A DNA stretch of 24,254 nt from CAYLHS01 sp964383535. GTDB taxonomy: Bacteria > Actinomycetota > Acidimicrobiia > Spongiisociales > UBA4744. The stretch covers positions 1-24,254 of the forward strand of contig CAYLHS010000030.1 of the NCBI GenBank assembly GCA_964383535.1, read 5' to 3'. Position numbers and translations under genes: made by a program. Under the pieces are notes generated by a model. It ran no database searches, had not been told where the DNA came from, and saw only the letters and a program-made list of their open reading frames with translations. The stretch's first letter is position 1; every line of letters begins with the position of its first letter. Positions 21,907 through 24,254 of the stretch are shown in pieces.

Positions 21907-22446
21907 ATGCCGTCTGAGTCCGAGGTTCGAGCGCTGGTCCGAGCGGCTGTCGAGTCGCTGCAACCGGACACGACACCCGAGACGTCGGGCGCTGCTTCTG
22001 CTATCGCTGTTGGCGCCGACCATGGGGGGTATCCTCTCAAGGAGAAGATCGCCTTCCACCTCCGCGAGCACGGGTACGAGGTTCGGGACTGCGGAACGGA
22101 CAGCGGCGAGTCGGTCGACTACCCGGAGTTCGCCCACTCGGTCGCCAAACTCGTCTCCGAGGGCACATGCAAATACGGGATCATCGTCGACGGGGCAGGG
22201 ATCGGTTCCTGCATGGTCGCGAACAAGGTGCCGGGGGTGCGTGCTGCCCTCTGCTACGACCTGTCGTCCGCTCGGAACAGCCGGGAGCACAATCACGCTA
22301 ATGTCCTCACCCTTGGCGCCGGTCTGATCGGAACAAGTCTCGCCCTTCAAGTCGTGGACGAATGGCTCGCCACCGACTGGGCGCCGGGACGTCACGAGCG
22401 CCGCGTCGGCATGATCGACGAGATCGACCGCAGGTATCGGAAATGA
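21907..22446 (+). CDS. rpiB: RpiB-family sugar-phosphate isomerase, microcompartment-associated
   Basis: The 179-residue protein carries an N-terminal amphipathic helix (about 4-19, SESEVRALVRAAVESLQP) and a flexible linker, like microcompartment encapsulation peptides. The RpiB/LacAB fold starts at about 32 (AIAVGADHGGYPLKEKIAFH). DCGTDSGESVDYPEFA and the His in SREHNHANVL are conserved. The catalytic Cys loop, usually CGTGIG, reads DGAGIGSC: Asp95 stands in the Cys position, with Cys102 six residues later. RpiB enzymes interconvert ribose 5-phosphate and ribulose 5-phosphate; the altered base leaves the real substrate open. It leads the operon and overlaps deoC (ATGA). Confidence 0.92.
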   Translation: MPSESEVRALVRAAVESLQPDTTPETSGAASAIAVGADHGGYPLKEKIAFHLREHGYEVRDCGTDSGESVDYPEFAHSVAKLVSEGTCKYGIIVDGAGIGSCMVANKVPGVRAALCYDLSSARNSREHNHANVLTLGAGLIGTSLALQVVDEWLATDWAPGRHERRVGMIDEIDRRYRK

Positions 22447-23267
22447 CCAACGAGCAACTCATCGACATCATCACCAAGCAGGTGCTCGCGCAGCTTGCGT
22501 CCCACGAGGACGTGTGCGACGGGGCCTGTGCGTTTCACAGCCCGGACGATGTTCGCGAAGTGGTGGCCAACGGCGCGAACCGGGTGTCCTATCGGGGGTC
22601 AGGGGCGGACGTTCCACGCGACCTCGCCCGCTACATCGATCACACCCTCCTCAAACCGGGAGCGACATCATCAGACATCGATCGGCTCTGTGCCGAGGCG
22701 GTCGAGTACGGCTTCGCAGCGGTCTGCGTCAACCCGTACTGGGTCAAGAGGTGTGCAACGAACTTGCGTGGCACAGGAGTCCGGATCGCATCCGTTGTGG
22801 GCTTCCCGCTGGGGGCGACCCCTGCCGACATCAAAGCGTTCGAAGCCCGGCGGGTCATCCGAGACGGTGCCACCGAGATCGACATGGTCGTCAACATCGG
22901 AGCGCTCCGCTCCGGCGACTACGACCTCGTTCGCGACGACATTGCCAAGGTGTCCGATGCGTGTCACGAGTCCGGGGCGCTCAACAAGGTCATCATCGAA
23001 GCTGTGCTGCTTTCCGATGAGGAGAAGGTCATTGCGTCGGCTCTCGCCAAAGAGGCCAAGGCCGACTACGTGAAGACCTCTACAGGGTTCGCCTCCGGCG
23101 GGGCGACCGTGCACGACGTGCTCCTGATGCGCGAGACCGTCGGACCAAAGATGGGTGTCAAAGCTGCGGGAGGCATTCACACGGCCGAAGATGTACGGGA
23201 CATGGTGGCCGCCGGCGCGACCAGAATCGGCGCTTCGGCCGGAGTACAGATCGTGACAGGAGGATGA
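22443..23267 (+). CDS. deoC: Deoxyribose-phosphate aldolase with N-terminal targeting extension
   Basis: The 274-residue protein should cleave 2-deoxyribose 5-phosphate to acetaldehyde and glyceraldehyde 3-phosphate. The aldolase core starts at about 60 (DLARYIDHTLLKPGAT). Schiff-base Lys211 lies in YVKTSTGFASGG, with Asp147 in ATEIDMVVN and Lys240 in VKAAGGIHTAED. Ahead of it are an amphipathic helix at 3-19 (NEQLIDIITKQVLAQLA), typical of encapsulation peptides, and a 40-residue segment with Cys25 and Cys29. Plain DeoC proteins lack these. ATG 22443 overlaps the rpiB stop (ATGA). The aldehyde made would be the reason for a shell. Confidence 0.95.
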   Translation: MTNEQLIDIITKQVLAQLASHEDVCDGACAFHSPDDVREVVANGANRVSYRGSGADVPRDLARYIDHTLLKPGATSSDIDRLCAEAVEYGFAAVCVNPYWVKRCATNLRGTGVRIASVVGFPLGATPADIKAFEARRVIRDGATEIDMVVNIGALRSGDYDLVRDDIAKVSDACHESGALNKVIIEAVLLSDEEKVIASALAKEAKADYVKTSTGFASGGATVHDVLLMRETVGPKMGVKAAGGIHTAEDVRDMVAAGATRIGASAGVQIVTGG

Positions 23268-23271
23268 TCCG

Positions 23272-23889
23272 GTGAGTGACGTTGAACTGAGAAGCTACGC
23301 ATTCCTGGACAGTTTGCAGCCCCAGTACGCGGCCTTCCTCGGCACGATCGCCCAAGGGTTCTTGCCGCTTGCGGGGGACGCATCGCTCTACGTGGAGATC
23401 TCACCCGGGATCGAGATCAACCGTCTCACCGATATCGCGCTGAAGTCGACCAAGGTCAAGCCGGGTATGCAGATCGTCGAGCGGTACTACGGGATGCTCG
23501 AAGTGCACTCACCTGACCAGGCGGAGACGAGGGCCGCTGGTGAAGCGATTCTCGACGAGATCGGGCTGGCCGAGACGGACAGACTGAGACCGAAGATCCT
23601 GTCGAGTCAGATCATTAGGAGAATCGACGATCACCAGGCTCAGCTGATCAACCGAACCAGACATGGTCAGATGATCATTCCGGGCCAAACCCTGTACGTG
23701 ATGGAGGTGGAACCGGCAGCGTACGCGCCGCTGGCCGCCAACGAAGCGGAGAAGGCCGCGGCGATCAACGTCCTGGAGGTTCGAGCATTCGGATCCATGG
23801 GCCGCATCTACCTCGGCGGTGAAGAACGAGACATCGATGTGGGATGGCGTGCGGCGATCGCTGCCATCGAAGGCATCGAAGGACGATAA
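23272..23889 (+). CDS. BMC-T shell protein (tandem BMC domains)
   Basis: The 205-residue protein has two fused BMC domains (about 1-98 and 102-205) and forms trimers that act as hexagonal tiles. Key strings are AFLDSLQPQYAAFLGTIAQG, DIALKSTKVKPGMQIVERYYG and INVLEVRAFGSMGRIYLGG. The pattern recalls the circularly permuted, double-stacking BMC-T proteins such as those of the Haliangium ochraceum shell, whose large central pore may gate metabolites. GTG 23272 follows AGGAGG by eight bases, four bases after the deoC stop. The subtype assignment is from memory of family sequences. Confidence 0.9.
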   Translation: MSDVELRSYAFLDSLQPQYAAFLGTIAQGFLPLAGDASLYVEISPGIEINRLTDIALKSTKVKPGMQIVERYYGMLEVHSPDQAETRAAGEAILDEIGLAETDRLRPKILSSQIIRRIDDHQAQLINRTRHGQMIIPGQTLYVMEVEPAAYAPLAANEAEKAAAINVLEVRAFGSMGRIYLGGEERDIDVGWRAAIAAIEGIEGR

Positions 23890-23905
23890 GGAAGGAGACA
23901 CTCCG

Positions 23906-24208
23906 ATGGCTGAAGCGTTGGGGATGATCGAAGCCCGTGGCTTCGCAGCGATGGTCGAAGCGGCCGACGCGATGGTGAAAGCAGCCAAGGTGGAACTCGT
24001 GAGCTACGAGAAGACGGGTGGCGGTTATGTGACCGCTGTCGTACGTGGAGACGTTGCAGCCGTGAAGGCCGCCGTCGAAGCCGGCATTCGCAATGCCGAG
24101 AAGGTTGGCGAAGTGATCGCAACCCACGTTATCGCCCGTCCGCACACGAACATCGACCTGGTGCTGCCACTCGGCCGCGCCGAGGAAGCCGAGGCCGAAA
24201 CCTCCTGA
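23906..24208 (+). CDS. BMC-H hexameric shell protein
   Basis: The 100-residue protein has a single BMC domain. It opens MAEALGMIEARGFAAMVEAA, with VKAAKVELVSYEKTGGGYVT and GEVIATHVIARPHTNID as in PduA/EutM-type proteins. The pore-lining loop is around KTGGGYVTAVVRGDV. Six copies make the main facet tile. ATG 23906 follows GGAAGGAGA. A short acidic tail (AEEAEAETS) ends the protein. It lies 16 bases after the BMC-T stop. Confidence 0.95.
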   Translation: MAEALGMIEARGFAAMVEAADAMVKAAKVELVSYEKTGGGYVTAVVRGDVAAVKAAVEAGIRNAEKVGEVIATHVIARPHTNIDLVLPLGRAEEAEAETS

Positions 24209-24219
24209 GAGGAGACGAC

Positions 24220-24254
24220 ATGCTCCTAGCGCGAGTCGCCGGGACGCTCGTCGC
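24220..24254 (+). CDS. BMC-P (EutN/CcmL) vertex protein, partial
   Basis: Only 11 full codons are inside the window: MLLARVAGTLV, the usual N-terminus of EutN/CcmL pentamers that cap shell vertices. GAGAGGAG lies six bases before the ATG, 11 bases after the BMC-H stop. The 3' end is beyond the window. Confidence 0.8.
   Translation, partial: MLLARVAGTLV

Noticed and set aside
21056..21976. 306-codon minus-strand frame across the repeat and into rpiB
   Set aside because: It runs through the hairpin repeat and overlaps the HTH gene in another frame; the product is Arg/Pro-rich with no domain.
1..24254. tRNA or rRNA genes
   Set aside because: I saw no cloverleaf with a T-loop consensus and no rRNA-like stretch in the intergenic regions; this was by eye only.

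Overview
The window looks like a chromosomal piece of a high-GC actinomycete, most likely from the Acidimicrobiia. This is inferred from the gene set (nickel superoxide dismutase with its peptidase, 2-oxoacid:ferredoxin oxidoreductase KorAB, an F420-type luciferase-like oxidoreductase, DUF3048), from exported proteins with long Thr/Ser linkers, and from many start codons that sit 6-8 bases after a -10-like hexamer, as leaderless actinobacterial genes do. Taxonomy could not be tested by search.

Layout. 1-1680: a GC-rich multi-hairpin repeat interrupted by an IS110-family element. Upstream of its transposase the element carries a region that reads as a bridge RNA, with all four guide segments matching the element and target ends. 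1684-2995: ECF-type sigma factor overlapping a three-helix membrane protein. 3132-7115: single genes (membrane protein, DUF402 protein, AlkD-like glycosylase, small membrane protein, sulfurtransferase, methyltransferase). 7164-12516: KorAB, then an amidase coupled to a DUF3048 lipoprotein. 12589-15345: the nickel SOD region, with sodN divergent from sodX, and sodX overlapping a Thr-rich anchored protein and a luciferase-like oxidoreductase. 15466-17100: methionyl-tRNA synthetase. 17204-19821: sulfide:quinone oxidoreductase-like flavoprotein, a 42-residue partner and a TauE/SafE permease. 19859-21492: EamA transporter and a helix-turn-helix/coiled-coil protein. 21493-21906: a non-coding stretch with a second multi-hairpin repeat and two tracts of 7-base period.

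21907 to the end: the first five genes of a bacterial microcompartment operon, rpiB-deoC-BMC-T-BMC-H-BMC-P, the last cut by the window edge. The rpiB plus deoC pair matches the sugar-phosphate-utilising (SPU) class. Both enzymes have N-terminal amphipathic extensions resembling encapsulation peptides, and the RpiB has Asp where the catalytic Cys is expected. The likely logic is that a sugar phosphate is isomerised and split by DeoC to an aldehyde inside a protein shell; the enzymes that use the aldehyde would lie beyond the window.

The most unusual observations are the readable bridge RNA, the altered RpiB active site with encapsulation-type tails, the nickel SOD whose metal hook has Phe in place of the conserved Pro, and two kinds of intergenic repeat (hairpin modules with compensating stem changes, and 7-base-period tracts) that occur together.
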